From NCBI RefSeq assembly GCF_900155475.1, contig NZ_FXAM01000001.1:855501-919500 (forward strand): a stretch of DNA of 64,000 nt, in the 5' to 3' direction. Position 1 is the stretch's first letter. Every line of letters begins with the position of its first letter. Of the stretch, positions 26,074 through 38,917 are shown one piece after another. The notes under the pieces were generated by a model that worked only from the letters and a program-made list of their open reading frames with translations, was not told the DNA's origin and did not search any database. The position numbers were made by a program, and so were the translations under genes. The DNA comes from Methylomagnum ishizawai (GTDB lineage Bacteria > Pseudomonadota > Gammaproteobacteria > Methylococcales > Methylococcaceae).

Positions 26074-27108
26074 TTATGAATGGAGCCGATCCAAAACCGC
26101 TTTCCCAGGCGGTGCCGCCACACACAAACACACCGCCAACAACGCATCCCAAGCCTCCCCCACGCCCGCGCCCTTGATGACCCGATCCGCCTCTGCGGCC
26201 AGCAACAGGGCGCGATGCACCGTGCCCCGGTCCAGTCGCCGCAGGGCCAGCCCCAGGGTTTCCTTGCGGTTGTCCCAGACCTTGAGCTTGGCGTAGGCCG
26301 AGTCTTGGGAGGTCCCGCCCGCGATTTCCCGCAGCAGGGCCGCGACCAGCCGGATATCCCGGCCCAGCGCCCACAGCGCCACGGCGGGGGCCACGCCTTC
26401 GGCCTTGAGTCCCATCAGCACCCGGTAGGCTTTCCCGGCCTGTCCGCGCAGGACTTCCTCGGCCAGGTCGAACACATCGTAGCGGGCGCTGTTCGCCACC
26501 GCCTGGACGATCTGCTCGTCGCTCAGCTTGCCCCGGCCATGCAGGATATGCAGCTTCTCGATTTCCTGGGCGGCGGCGAGCAGGTTGCCCTCGGTGCGGG
26601 CGGCGATGAGGCGCAGGCCCGATTGGTCGGTCAACAGCCCCCGCGTGCTGAGGCGGCGGTCGATCCAGCGCAGGAGTTTCTCGCCTTCCAAGGGCCAGAC
26701 CGGCAGCACCGCGCCGATTTTGTCGATGGCCTGGTACCACTTGGCCTTCTGGTCGGCGGTGGCCAGCTTGGCGGTGCTGATGACCAGGATGGCGTCTTCC
26801 GGTGGGCGCTCGGCGTAATGCAACAGGGCGGCGGTGGCGTTCTTGTCCGGTTTGGCGGGGATGCGGAGGTCGAGCAAGCGCCGCTCGCCGAACAGCGAGA
26901 AGGCGTCGGTGGCTTCCCGCAGCAAGGCCCAATCGAAACCGGCGTCGGCGTAGAACAATTCCCGGCTGGGATAGCCCTGGGCCTTGGCGGCGTGGCGCAG
27001 GGCGTCGGCGGCCTCGGTCAGTTGCAGGGGTTCGTCGCCGCTCAGGAGGTAGATCGGCAGCAGCTTGCGCTTGAGGTGTTCCTCCAACTGCTCGGGATAG
27101 AGTTTCAC
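26074..27108 (-). CDS. holA: DNA polymerase III delta subunit HolA
   Basis: HolA opens the beta sliding clamp as part of the clamp loader. The 344-residue product has the family N terminus (MKLYPEQLEEHLKRKLLPIYLLSGDEPLQL) and the usual three-domain layout of AAA-like domain, lid and collar helices. The ATG at 27108 overlaps the lptE stop by four bases (ATGA), so the two are translationally coupled. The order leuS-lptE-holA is conserved across gammaproteobacteria. Confidence 0.95.
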   Translation of the reverse strand: MKLYPEQLEEHLKRKLLPIYLLSGDEPLQLTEAADALRHAAKAQGYPSRELFYADAGFDWALLREATDAFSLFGERRLLDLRIPAKPDKNATAALLHYAERPPEDAILVISTAKLATADQKAKWYQAIDKIGAVLPVWPLEGEKLLRWIDRRLSTRGLLTDQSGLRLIAARTEGNLLAAAQEIEKLHILHGRGKLSDEQIVQAVANSARYDVFDLAEEVLRGQAGKAYRVLMGLKAEGVAPAVALWALGRDIRLVAALLREIAGGTSQDSAYAKLKVWDNRKETLGLALRRLDRGTVHRALLLAAEADRVIKGAGVGEAWDALLAVCLCVAAPPGKAVLDRLHS

Positions 27109-27629
27109 GTCGGGTTCGCCGTTTTGCGCTGCTGCCGGAGGGTGTAGGACACCTGCCGCAGCAGGGTCCGGGCGGCCTCCTTCTGCATTTCCTGGCGGTA
27201 CATGTCTTCTTCGTAGCCTTGGCCCAGCGGCGTGGTCTGGTCGTTGAAGTAGTCGCGGCGGATTTCGAGTTCCTGTTGCGGGATCAGGATTTCACCCTTG
27301 GGGCTGCGGACATCGTAGACGACCCGGTAGGTCAGGTCGAAGGTGTTGGCGCGGCCTTGCTGGCTCAGGGTGATGGGGCGGCGGGTGTGGGCGGCCGAGG
27401 TGATGTGGACGACCGCGCTGGCGAGTCCCGGCGTCGGGGCCAACACGCCGCCGAGGTTGTTCAGCGTCTGGTTGAAGTCGCCATAGAACGGGTTCTTGTT
27501 GGTGATGCCGGAGAGGTAGAGCGTGTTTTCGAGCTTGGTGCCCGGCATTTCGCCGCGCAGGTGCCAGCCGCAAGCGGCCAGCGCCAGGGCGGCGGAGAGC
27601 GGAGCGGCGAGGCGGAGCCGTCGGGCCAT
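27105..27629 (-). CDS. lptE: LPS-assembly lipoprotein LptE
   Basis: LptE plugs the LptD barrel and helps insert lipopolysaccharide into the outer membrane. The 174-residue product is a lipoprotein with lipobox LAAC (about residues 17-20), followed by GWHLRGEM, as in the family. The ATG at 27629 lies four bases after the leuS stop; a longer in-frame start at 27881 lies inside leuS and is rejected. It overlaps holA by four bases. Its position between leuS and holA is diagnostic. Confidence 0.93.
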   Translation of the reverse strand: MARRLRLAAPLSAALALAACGWHLRGEMPGTKLENTLYLSGITNKNPFYGDFNQTLNNLGGVLAPTPGLASAVVHITSAAHTRRPITLSQQGRANTFDLTYRVVYDVRSPKGEILIPQQELEIRRDYFNDQTTPLGQGYEEDMYRQEMQKEAARTLLRQVSYTLRQQRKTANPT

Positions 27630-27633
27630 GGGC

Positions 27634-30321
<2,688 letters not shown>

Positions 30322-30422
30322 TCATACCGCGCCGCTGCCGGGAACGGCACGATCCACCGGGTCTATGATGGAGGTTGTCCTGTCGGCACATTGCCTGGGT
30401 TTCCCTGAACGGAGAGCGCACC

Positions 30423-32024
30423 ATGTTCCAAACCCTCCTATCCTGGTTCTTCCGCGGGGATTTCCTGCCCCATGGCAATTGCTTGATCTGGAGCCGGGGC
30501 TTGATCGAACTGCATGTGATTTCCGACGCCCTGACCGGCTTGGCCTATTACTCGATCCCGTTCGGGCTGGCCTTCTTCGTGCGGCGGCGCACCGATCTGG
30601 TCTACCGTTGGATGTTCATCCTGTTCGCCAGTTTCATCCTGGCTTGCGGCACCACCCATTTCTTCGATATCTGGGTGCTGTGGCATCCCGATTACGCCGT
30701 GCAGGGCATCTTGAAGGCGGTGACGGCGGCGGTGTCGGTGTGTACCGCCATCTTGCTGTGGCCGGTGCTGCGCCGGGCTTTGTACCTGCCCAGCCCTGCC
30801 GAGTTGGCACGGATCAACGCCCGGTTGGAGCGCGAAATCGCCTGCCACCGCGAAGCCGTCGCCCATCTGGAGGCCGAGGCCGCCGGGCGGCGGCTGTTGG
30901 AGGAAAAGCTCAGGCGCAACGAAGCCCGGTTGCGGGCCATCCTCGACACCGCCGTGGAAGGCATCGTCACCATCGACGACCAGGGCGTGATCGAACTGTG
31001 CAATCCCGCCGCCGCCCAGATGTTCGGCTACACGGTCGATGAATTGCTCGGGCGCAACGTCAACCAACTCATGCCCCAGCCCTTGCGGGAGGCGCACGAT
31101 GCTCTGCTCGCCAAGACCCGGATATCCAGTCCCAACCGTAGCCTGTCTTGCGGGCGCGAATTGTCGGGCTTGCGCAAAAATGGCTCGGTGTTCCCGGTGG
31201 AAATCGCCGTCGGCGGGTTCGATGGCGGCGGCCTCCATTTCACCGGCATCCTGCGTGATATCAGCGAGCGCAAGGCTTTGGAGGACCGCCTGCAACAACA
31301 GCGGCTTGAATTGCTGCATGTGCATCGCCTCACCGTGGCGGGCGAATTGGCCGCGACCATGGCCCATGAACTCAACCAACCGCTGGGGGCCATCGCCAAT
31401 TACCTGGGCGGGGCCAAGCTCCGGTTCCGCGCCGTGTTCGAGGACCATCCCCGCCTGGCCGAGGCCATCGACGAGACCTTGCGCCTGTCACAACGCGCCG
31501 CCGAGGTGGTGCATGGTATCCGCGACTTGGTCCGGCGGCGCGAGACGGGCCGGGACTGGGTGGCGGTCGAAGCCGTGGTCGATGCCGCCCTGGCCGTGGC
31601 CCGCCAGGAGTTGGCCCGGCGCAAGATCGCCGTGGTCCGGCATCTTCCCGCCGCCTTGCCGCCGGTCTGGGGCCAGCGGGTGCATTTGCAGCAGGTGTTG
31701 TTGAACCTGATGCTCAACGCCATGGAGGCGATGGAAGCCATCCCGCCCGAACGCCGCCGGCTCGCGGTGAGCGCCGGGCCGGTGTCGCCCACGGAAATCG
31801 AAATCGCCGTGGCCGATACCGGGCCGGGGTTTTCCGATGGTTTGGCCGGGACGATGTTCGAGCCTTTCGTCAGCACCAAGGCCAAGGGCATCGGCCTGGG
31901 CCTGTCGATCTGCCGCACCATCGCCGAGGCGCATGGCGGGCATATCGTGGCGGACTCGGTCCCGGACGCGGGGGCGGTGTTCAAACTGGTCTTGCCGACG
32001 GGCGACGGAAGGAGCGGGGCATGA
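30423..32024 (+). CDS. Sensor histidine kinase with ethylene-receptor-like (ETR1-type) membrane domain
   Basis: The 533-residue kinase begins with a three-helix membrane domain (about residues 27-115) that matches the plant ETR1/cyanobacterial ethylene-binding domain. Asp35, Tyr42, Ile45, Pro46, Cys75 and His79 fall at the same relative spacing as ETR1 D25, Y32, I35, P36, C65 and H69; Cys and His hold the Cu(I) that binds ethylene. A PAS domain follows (about 165-285), with His225 and Arg245 spaced as in FixL. The kinase has phospho-acceptor His315 (MAHELNQP), N-box Asn428/Asn432, DTGPGF at 465-470 and GIGLGLS. GGAGA precedes the ATG. It overlaps the regulator gene by four bases. Ethylene sensing is inferred, not shown. 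Confidence 0.88.
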   Translation: MFQTLLSWFFRGDFLPHGNCLIWSRGLIELHVISDALTGLAYYSIPFGLAFFVRRRTDLVYRWMFILFASFILACGTTHFFDIWVLWHPDYAVQGILKAVTAAVSVCTAILLWPVLRRALYLPSPAELARINARLEREIACHREAVAHLEAEAAGRRLLEEKLRRNEARLRAILDTAVEGIVTIDDQGVIELCNPAAAQMFGYTVDELLGRNVNQLMPQPLREAHDALLAKTRISSPNRSLSCGRELSGLRKNGSVFPVEIAVGGFDGGGLHFTGILRDISERKALEDRLQQQRLELLHVHRLTVAGELAATMAHELNQPLGAIANYLGGAKLRFRAVFEDHPRLAEAIDETLRLSQRAAEVVHGIRDLVRRRETGRDWVAVEAVVDAALAVARQELARRKIAVVRHLPAALPPVWGQRVHLQQVLLNLMLNAMEAMEAIPPERRRLAVSAGPVSPTEIEIAVADTGPGFSDGLAGTMFEPFVSTKAKGIGLGLSICRTIAEAHGGHIVADSVPDAGAVFKLVLPTGDGRSGA

Positions 32025-32632
32025 AGGATTCCACGGTGTTCGTGGTGGACGACGACCAGGACATGCGGCAGTCGTTCAAATGGTTGATCGAATCGGTGGG
32101 CTTGCCGGTCGAGGCGTTTGTGTCGGCGGAGGATTTCCTGGCGGCCTACCGGGACGATAGGCCGGGGTGTTTGCTGCTGGATGTGCGGATGCCGGGGATG
32201 GGCGGCTTGCGCTTGTTGGAGCGCCTGCGGGAGTTGGGCTTGTGCTTGCCGGTCATCGTCATCACCGGCCACGCCGAGGTGTGGATGGCGGTGCAGGCCA
32301 TGAAGGCGGGCGCGTTCGATTTCCTGGAGAAGCCGGTGACCCACCAGCAAATGTTGGACCGCATCCAGGACGCCCTGCGCCAGGACCGGGAGCGGCGGGC
32401 GCGGGCCGTGGAATGCGCCGCGTTCCGGCAGCGGTTGGCCCTGCTCACCCAGCGCGAGCGCGAGGTGCTGGACCGCATGGTGCGGGGCGAGCCGAGCAAG
32501 GCCATCGCCCTGGAATTCGGGCTCAGCGAGCGGACCATCGAGAAGCACCGCGAGAACCTCATGCACAAGATGGAGGCGCGGTCGCTGGCGCAGTTGATCC
32601 GGGGGATGGTGGAGTTCGGGCGGGAGGGGTGA
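32021..32632 (+). CDS. FixJ-family response regulator
   Basis: The 203-residue protein is a FixJ/TodT-type transcription regulator and the evident partner of the upstream kinase. The receiver domain (about 1-120) has the acidic pocket at Asp10-Asp12, phospho-acceptor Asp54 (LLLDVRMPG), Thr82 and Lys104 (LEKPV). A LuxR-type helix-turn-helix (about 137-195) carries LTQREREVLDRM and SERTIEKHRENLMHKM. The start overlaps the kinase stop (ATGA), so the two are coupled. Target promoters are unknown; no obvious neighbour is a candidate, since rodA converges 17 bases downstream. Confidence 0.93.
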   Translation: MKDSTVFVVDDDQDMRQSFKWLIESVGLPVEAFVSAEDFLAAYRDDRPGCLLLDVRMPGMGGLRLLERLRELGLCLPVIVITGHAEVWMAVQAMKAGAFDFLEKPVTHQQMLDRIQDALRQDRERRARAVECAAFRQRLALLTQREREVLDRMVRGEPSKAIALEFGLSERTIEKHRENLMHKMEARSLAQLIRGMVEFGREG

Positions 32633-32649
32633 GCGCGCCTGTCCTGGCT

Positions 32650-33780
32650 TCAGCCCCCGTTGCGCCGCTGGTGGGTCTGGATCGACATCAGCATCCCGAA
32701 GCCCGCCAGCAAGGTCACCATCGAGGTACCGCCATAGCTCACCAAGGGCAGCGGCACGCCCACCACCGGCAGGATGCCGATCACCATGCCGATGTTCACG
32801 AACACATAGACGAAGAAAGTGAGCGTCAAAGCCCCCGCCAGATAGCGGCTATAGCGGTCCGGGGCCTGCATCACGATATACAGGCAGCGCCCGAGGATGA
32901 ACAGATAGATCGCCAGCAACCCCGCACAGCCCAATAGCCCGAATTCCTCGGCGAACACGGCGAAGATGAAGTCGGTGGAGCGCTCCGGCAGGAATTCCAA
33001 ATGGGCCTGGGTGCCGTGCAGCCAGCCCTTGCCATAAACCCCGCCCGAGCCGATAGCGATCTTGGATTGGATGATATGGTAGCCGCGGCCCAGGGGGTCG
33101 GCCTCCGGGTTGAGGAAGGTCAATACCCGGTCGCGCTGGTAGCCGTGCATGAAATGCCAGACCACGGGCAGGAGGCTCCCGCCCAGGGCGGCCAGCCCCA
33201 GGAGATAAATCCAGGGCAAGCCGGCCAGGAACACCACGGCGGCCCCGCCCGTCCCCACCAGGACGGCGGTGCCGAGGTCCGGTTGCTTGGCGATCATGAG
33301 GGTGGGCAGCAGGATCAGGAAACCCGCCGCCAGGAGGTGCTTGAAGTTGGGCGGCGGGGCTTGGTTCGATAGGTACCAGGCGATCATCATCGGGGTCGAG
33401 AGCTTGGTCAGCTCCGAGGGCTGGAACCGGACCACGCCCAAATCCAGCCAGCGCTGCGCCCCCATGCTGATCTTGCCCATCAGCAACACCAGGGCCAGCA
33501 GCGTCACGCCCACCAGGTACAAGGCCGGGCTGTGGAATTTCAAATGGCGCGGATGGATTTGGGCGACGGCCAGCATGATGCCGGTGGCCAGTGCCAGCCG
33601 CGCCGCCTGCCGCAGCAGCACCTCCAGGCTTTGCCCGGACGAGGAATACAGGATCACCATCGCCAGCGCCGCCAGCATCCCGAGGCCGCCCATCAAGGGC
33701 AGGTCGATATGGAGCCGGCTGAGCGGCGAGGCACCGCGCCGGGCCGGGCCTAGGCGCAACTCGGGAAGGATATCGTTCAT
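32650..33780 (-). CDS. rodA: Rod shape-determining protein RodA
   Basis: RodA is the SEDS-family peptidoglycan glycosyltransferase of the elongation complex. The 376-residue integral membrane protein has about ten transmembrane segments and the SEDS signatures, including FQPSELTKL, KQPDLGTAVL and VGVPLPLVSYGGTSM near the C terminus. Its ATG overlaps the mrdA stop by four bases, coupling it to its partner PBP2. It is the last gene of the mreBCD-mrdA-rodA unit. Confidence 0.97.
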   Translation of the reverse strand: MNDILPELRLGPARRGASPLSRLHIDLPLMGGLGMLAALAMVILYSSSGQSLEVLLRQAARLALATGIMLAVAQIHPRHLKFHSPALYLVGVTLLALVLLMGKISMGAQRWLDLGVVRFQPSELTKLSTPMMIAWYLSNQAPPPNFKHLLAAGFLILLPTLMIAKQPDLGTAVLVGTGGAAVVFLAGLPWIYLLGLAALGGSLLPVVWHFMHGYQRDRVLTFLNPEADPLGRGYHIIQSKIAIGSGGVYGKGWLHGTQAHLEFLPERSTDFIFAVFAEEFGLLGCAGLLAIYLFILGRCLYIVMQAPDRYSRYLAGALTLTFFVYVFVNIGMVIGILPVVGVPLPLVSYGGTSMVTLLAGFGMLMSIQTHQRRNGG

Positions 33781-35624
33781 GGCCGTTCGTTGAGGTATTG
33801 ATCCATGACCGCGCGGGCGATGGGCGCGGCCACCGAGCCGCCATGGCCGCCATGCTCGGCGATCACGGCGACGGCGATGCGCGGGTTCTCCGCCGGGGCG
33901 AAGGCCACGAACCAGGCATGGTCGCGCATTTCTTTAGTGATGTTCATCTTTTTGTAGTCCTGGCCCTGGCCCACGGTGAAGACCTGGGCGGTGCCGGTCT
34001 TGCCGGCCATGTGGTAGCGGAGGCCGGGCGCGATGCCCTTGGCCGTGCCCCGCTGGCTATGCACCACGTCGATCATGGCGTCGGCGATGGCCTGCCAGCG
34101 CTTGTGGTCGATCTGGCCCACGGTTTCTTCGTGGTTGCGGGGATAGGGGTTGTCCACCGCGTAGCCGGCTTTGATGCTGTCCACCAGTCGCGGTTCCACG
34201 CTGTGGCCCTGGTTGGCGAGCATCGCCACGGCGCGGGCCAGTTGCAAGGGCGTGACCTGCACATAGCCCTGGCCGATGCCGGCGATCAGGGTTTCGCCGG
34301 GGAACCATTGCTGGGTCTTGCGCTTTTTCTTCTTCCATTCGCGGGAAGGGAACAGGCCGGATTTCTCGCCTTCCAGGTCGATGCCGGTATGCCTGCCGAA
34401 GCCGAAACGGCTCATATATTCTTGCAAATGGTCGATGCCGATATGGTTGGCGAGTTCGTAGAAATACACGTCGCAGGATTGGACCAGGGCCAACCGCAGG
34501 TCCACCGGCCCGTGCCCGCCCTTGCGCCAATCGCGGTATTTGTGGTCGGAATTCGGCAGTTTGTAATAGCCGGGGCAATAGCTTTTCTTGCCGGGATTCA
34601 AATCCAGGTATTCCATCCCGGCCAGGGCCACGAACGGCTTCACGGTCGAGCCGGGCGGATAGACGCCGCGCAAAACCCGGTCGTACAAGGGTCGTTCCTT
34701 GTCGTTTTGCAGGCTGTCGTAGAGTTCCTTGCCGATGCCGTGGATGAAGGGGTTGGGGTCGAAGCTGGGCTTGCTCGCCATCGCTAGCACTTTGCCGGTG
34801 GCGGGTTCGATGGCGACCACCGCTCCCGAATATTCGCCCAGGGCGTCGAGGGCGGTTTTTTGCAGGCGGATGTCCAGCGAAAGATAAAGATCGGCCCCGG
34901 TCAAGGGATCGGTGGTGCCCAGGACCTGGATGGCGCGGCCCTGGACATTGGTCTCGTATTCCTCGTAGCCGGTCTTGCCGTGCAGGATGGCCTCGTAGCT
35001 CTTTTCCACCCCGGTCTTGCCGATATGGTAGGTGCCGCGGTATTGGGCCGGGTCCAGCACCTGCAATTCGGCCTCGTTGATGCGGCCCACATAGCCCACG
35101 GCATGGGCCGTCAAATCGGCGTAGGGATAGGCCCGCAACAGCCGGGTACGGATTTCCACGCCGGGGAAATACGGCATCTTCACCGCGAAACGGGCGATAT
35201 CTTCCTCGCTGAGTTCGAGTCGCAGGGGCACGCTTTCGAAGCTCTTGCGCTGGCCGCGCTGGGTTTGGAAGCGGGCGATCTCCTCGTCGCCGATATTGAT
35301 GAGCGCCTTGAGTTCGGCCAGGGTGGCCTTGAGGTCCGGCACCTGCTCGGGGACGATCTCCAGGCTGTAGGTGGCGATGTTGTCGGCCAGCACCTCGCCG
35401 TTGCGGTCGAAGATCAGGCCGCGGGAGGGGGCCAGCGGGGCGATCTTGACCTGGTTGTCGTGCGAGAGGTTGGTGTATAGCTCGTGGCCGACCACTTGCA
35501 GATAGATCAAACGCGCCACCAAGGCCAGGGTCAGCGCCAACATGCCGATGACGCTGGCGACGATACGGTTCAGGAACATCCGGTTTTCCCGGAAGTTGTC
35601 CTTGAAGATGAATTCGCGGTCCAT
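33777..35624 (-). CDS. mrdA: Penicillin-binding protein 2 (MrdA)
   Basis: PBP2 is the transpeptidase partner of RodA in lateral wall synthesis. The 615-residue product has an N-terminal membrane anchor (about residues 17-40), a pedestal domain and a C-terminal transpeptidase. The active-site motifs are SxxK in PPGSTVKPF, SxD/N in VQSCDVYFYE, and KTG in MAGKTGTAQVF. Length and order match the family. It overlaps rodA by four bases and lies 64 bases after mreD. Confidence 0.97.
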   Translation of the reverse strand: MDREFIFKDNFRENRMFLNRIVASVIGMLALTLALVARLIYLQVVGHELYTNLSHDNQVKIAPLAPSRGLIFDRNGEVLADNIATYSLEIVPEQVPDLKATLAELKALINIGDEEIARFQTQRGQRKSFESVPLRLELSEEDIARFAVKMPYFPGVEIRTRLLRAYPYADLTAHAVGYVGRINEAELQVLDPAQYRGTYHIGKTGVEKSYEAILHGKTGYEEYETNVQGRAIQVLGTTDPLTGADLYLSLDIRLQKTALDALGEYSGAVVAIEPATGKVLAMASKPSFDPNPFIHGIGKELYDSLQNDKERPLYDRVLRGVYPPGSTVKPFVALAGMEYLDLNPGKKSYCPGYYKLPNSDHKYRDWRKGGHGPVDLRLALVQSCDVYFYELANHIGIDHLQEYMSRFGFGRHTGIDLEGEKSGLFPSREWKKKKRKTQQWFPGETLIAGIGQGYVQVTPLQLARAVAMLANQGHSVEPRLVDSIKAGYAVDNPYPRNHEETVGQIDHKRWQAIADAMIDVVHSQRGTAKGIAPGLRYHMAGKTGTAQVFTVGQGQDYKKMNITKEMRDHAWFVAFAPAENPRIAVAVIAEHGGHGGSVAAPIARAVMDQYLNERP

Positions 35625-35688
35625 GGGAAGCTGGGCGATAGGTTGGGGGCGGCGGCGGAGGGGGTTTATCCAAACATCCGCCCGCGCT

Positions 35689-36177
35689 TCAGGCGATCTT
35701 GTAGCGCCGCCGCAGATGCCGGAGCGCGATCCGCACCCAGGGCCAGACCACGGCCCCGGCCAGGGGCGGCAGCCAATAGGCGCGGGTCATGCTTTCGGCG
35801 TTCTTGATGTGCTGGGTCCAATAGACCAACACCTGCCCGGCCAACAGGAATCCCAGCACCCACAGGCATTGCTGGGGTAGCGGATACAGCCGCAGCCGCC
35901 GGTAGAAGCGTAGGCTCAGATAGGCGATCACCGAATAGGCCACGGCGTGCTGGCCCAGCATCCGCCCGGTCAGTACATCGGCGAACAGCCCGGTCAGCCA
36001 GGCCGTGCCCACGCCCACCCGTTCCGGCAAGGCCATGGTCCAGTAAATCAGGCACAACGCGATCCAATCCGGGTTGAAGATGAACCACTCGTGCGGCAGG
36101 GGCAGGATGCGCAACATCATCGCCAGCACCAGGCTGGCTCCCATCACCATGTAGGTGCGGACGTTAAGGTCGGGCAT
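35689..36177 (-). CDS. mreD: Rod shape-determining protein MreD
   Basis: MreD is a small inner-membrane protein of the elongasome that works with MreC. The 162-residue product has about five transmembrane helices and family features such as PDWIALCLIYWTMALPERVGVG and GLFADVLTGRMLGQHAVAY. The ATG at 36177 lies inside the end of mreC, overlapping it by 14 bases. Confidence 0.94.
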   Translation of the reverse strand: MPDLNVRTYMVMGASLVLAMMLRILPLPHEWFIFNPDWIALCLIYWTMALPERVGVGTAWLTGLFADVLTGRMLGQHAVAYSVIAYLSLRFYRRLRLYPLPQQCLWVLGFLLAGQVLVYWTQHIKNAESMTRAYWLPPLAGAVVWPWVRIALRHLRRRYKIA

Positions 36178-37084
36178 CGGCGGTCGGGCTGCGCGGGGCC
36201 GGATTGGGCACGGCCTCGGGAATCCTCGGGATGGGCTGGGAATCGCTCCATACCAGGAGCAATTCCCGGTTGCGGTCCAACTGCGCCACCGGCACGGCGC
36301 TGATCTTGGCGAAGGGGCTTTTCTGTGGGGAGATGGCCGTGACCTTGGCCACCGGATAGCCCTGCGGGAACACCCCGCCCATGCCCGAAGTCACCAGCAA
36401 ATCGCCGACCTGCACATCGGCGTTGCTGGGGAGGTAAGGGAGGGCCAGCCGGTCGATCTGGCCGGTGCCGAGCGCGATGGTCCTCAGGCCGTTGCGGTTG
36501 ATCTGGACCGGGATGGCGTGGCTGGGGTCGGTGATGAGCATGACCTCGGCGGTCTGCGGCGTGACCCTGAGGACTTGTCCCACCACGCCATTGCCGTCGA
36601 ATACCGCTTGCTGCGGATGCACGCCGAAGCGGCTGCCCTTGTTGACCACCACCACATGTTCGTAGGGCACGAGGTTGATCGACAGGAGTTCGGCGATCAG
36701 GACTTGCTCGCCCACCTTGAACGAAGTATCGAGCAAGCCCCGCAGCCGGATGTTCTCCTGTTCCAGCGCGGCGAATTTCAGCAGCTTGGTTTTGAGGACC
36801 AATTGCTCGTCGCGCAGCCGTTGGTTCTCGGCGGCGAGGTCGGTATAGCTGGAAAGCGTGTCGATGGCTTTGCGGACCAGGTGTACGGGGGAATTGACGG
36901 CCTGCTGCAAGGGATAGATCAAGGTCGCGAACGGGAGCCTGAGTCCTTGCCAAGCGCCGTGCTGTTCGATGGTCAACAGCACCAAGCCCGCCGCCACGCA
37001 AGCGGCCAACCTGATGTTGAGGGAATAGCCGGTGGTGAACAGTCTTTTGCTGGGCCGGCCCTCTGCTTCAAACGGTCCGTTCAG
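36164..37084 (-). CDS. mreC: Rod shape-determining protein MreC
   Basis: MreC is a bitopic periplasmic scaffold that activates PBP2/RodA. It has one N-terminal membrane helix (NIRLAACVAAGLVLL), a coiled coil (LAAENQRLRDEQLVLKTKLL) and the paired beta domains with GVVGQVLRVTPQTAEVMLI and VTSGMGGVFPQGYPVAKV. No ATG or GTG lies between the mreB stop and the membrane helix in this frame. The best start is a CTG at 37084 (encoding MNGPFEAEG), seven bases after AGGGAG, giving 306 residues. The only upstream in-frame ATG, at 37225, lies inside mreB and gives an implausible leader. The start call is therefore inference. Confidence 0.9.
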   Translation of the reverse strand: MNGPFEAEGRPSKRLFTTGYSLNIRLAACVAAGLVLLTIEQHGAWQGLRLPFATLIYPLQQAVNSPVHLVRKAIDTLSSYTDLAAENQRLRDEQLVLKTKLLKFAALEQENIRLRGLLDTSFKVGEQVLIAELLSINLVPYEHVVVVNKGSRFGVHPQQAVFDGNGVVGQVLRVTPQTAEVMLITDPSHAIPVQINRNGLRTIALGTGQIDRLALPYLPSNADVQVGDLLVTSGMGGVFPQGYPVAKVTAISPQKSPFAKISAVPVAQLDRNRELLLVWSDSQPIPRIPEAVPNPAPRSPTADARP

Positions 37085-37160
37085 ATGGGTGCTCCCTTGA
37101 AGTGTGTCGCGGATGGTCGGAGGAGGGATGCCCCGCGTCTTCGACCTTGGAGGAACGGGA

Positions 37161-38546
<1,386 letters not shown>

Positions 38547-38834
38547 ATGTCCCTGACTTCCGAAAATGTGAACAAAATCGCATGGCTGGCCCGGTTGGCC
38601 ATCGATCCCGACAAGACCGAAGCCTACGCCCGCGACCTGTCCGGCATCCTCGATCTGGTGGCCCAGATGGAGGCGGTGGACACCGACACGGTGCCGCCCA
38701 TGGCCCATCCTTTGGACCAAGCCCAACGGCTCCGCCCCGACGAGCCGCTCGAACCCGATCAACGGGCGCGGTTCCAGGCCCATGCGCCCTTGGTCGAAGC
38801 CGGACTTTATCTGGTGCCCAAGGTGATCGAATAA
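38547..38834 (+). CDS. gatC: Asp-tRNA(Asn)/Glu-tRNA(Gln) amidotransferase subunit C
   Basis: GatC is the small belt subunit of the GatCAB complex, which converts Glu-tRNA(Gln) and/or Asp-tRNA(Asn) to the correctly charged tRNA. The 95-residue product has the family N terminus VNKIAWLARLAID and the C-terminal EAGLYLVPKVIE. The ATG at 38547 was chosen because it gives the normal length. It lies 83 bases before gatA and is divergent from mreB. Confidence 0.95.
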   Translation: MSLTSENVNKIAWLARLAIDPDKTEAYARDLSGILDLVAQMEAVDTDTVPPMAHPLDQAQRLRPDEPLEPDQRARFQAHAPLVEAGLYLVPKVIE

Positions 38835-38917
38835 GGGTGAATCGTAGATTCCAGTCCTGTCCCAAGTTTGGGATGGGAACGGTCCCTTAATATCCCCTTT
38901 GCTTTCTGGAATTTTCC

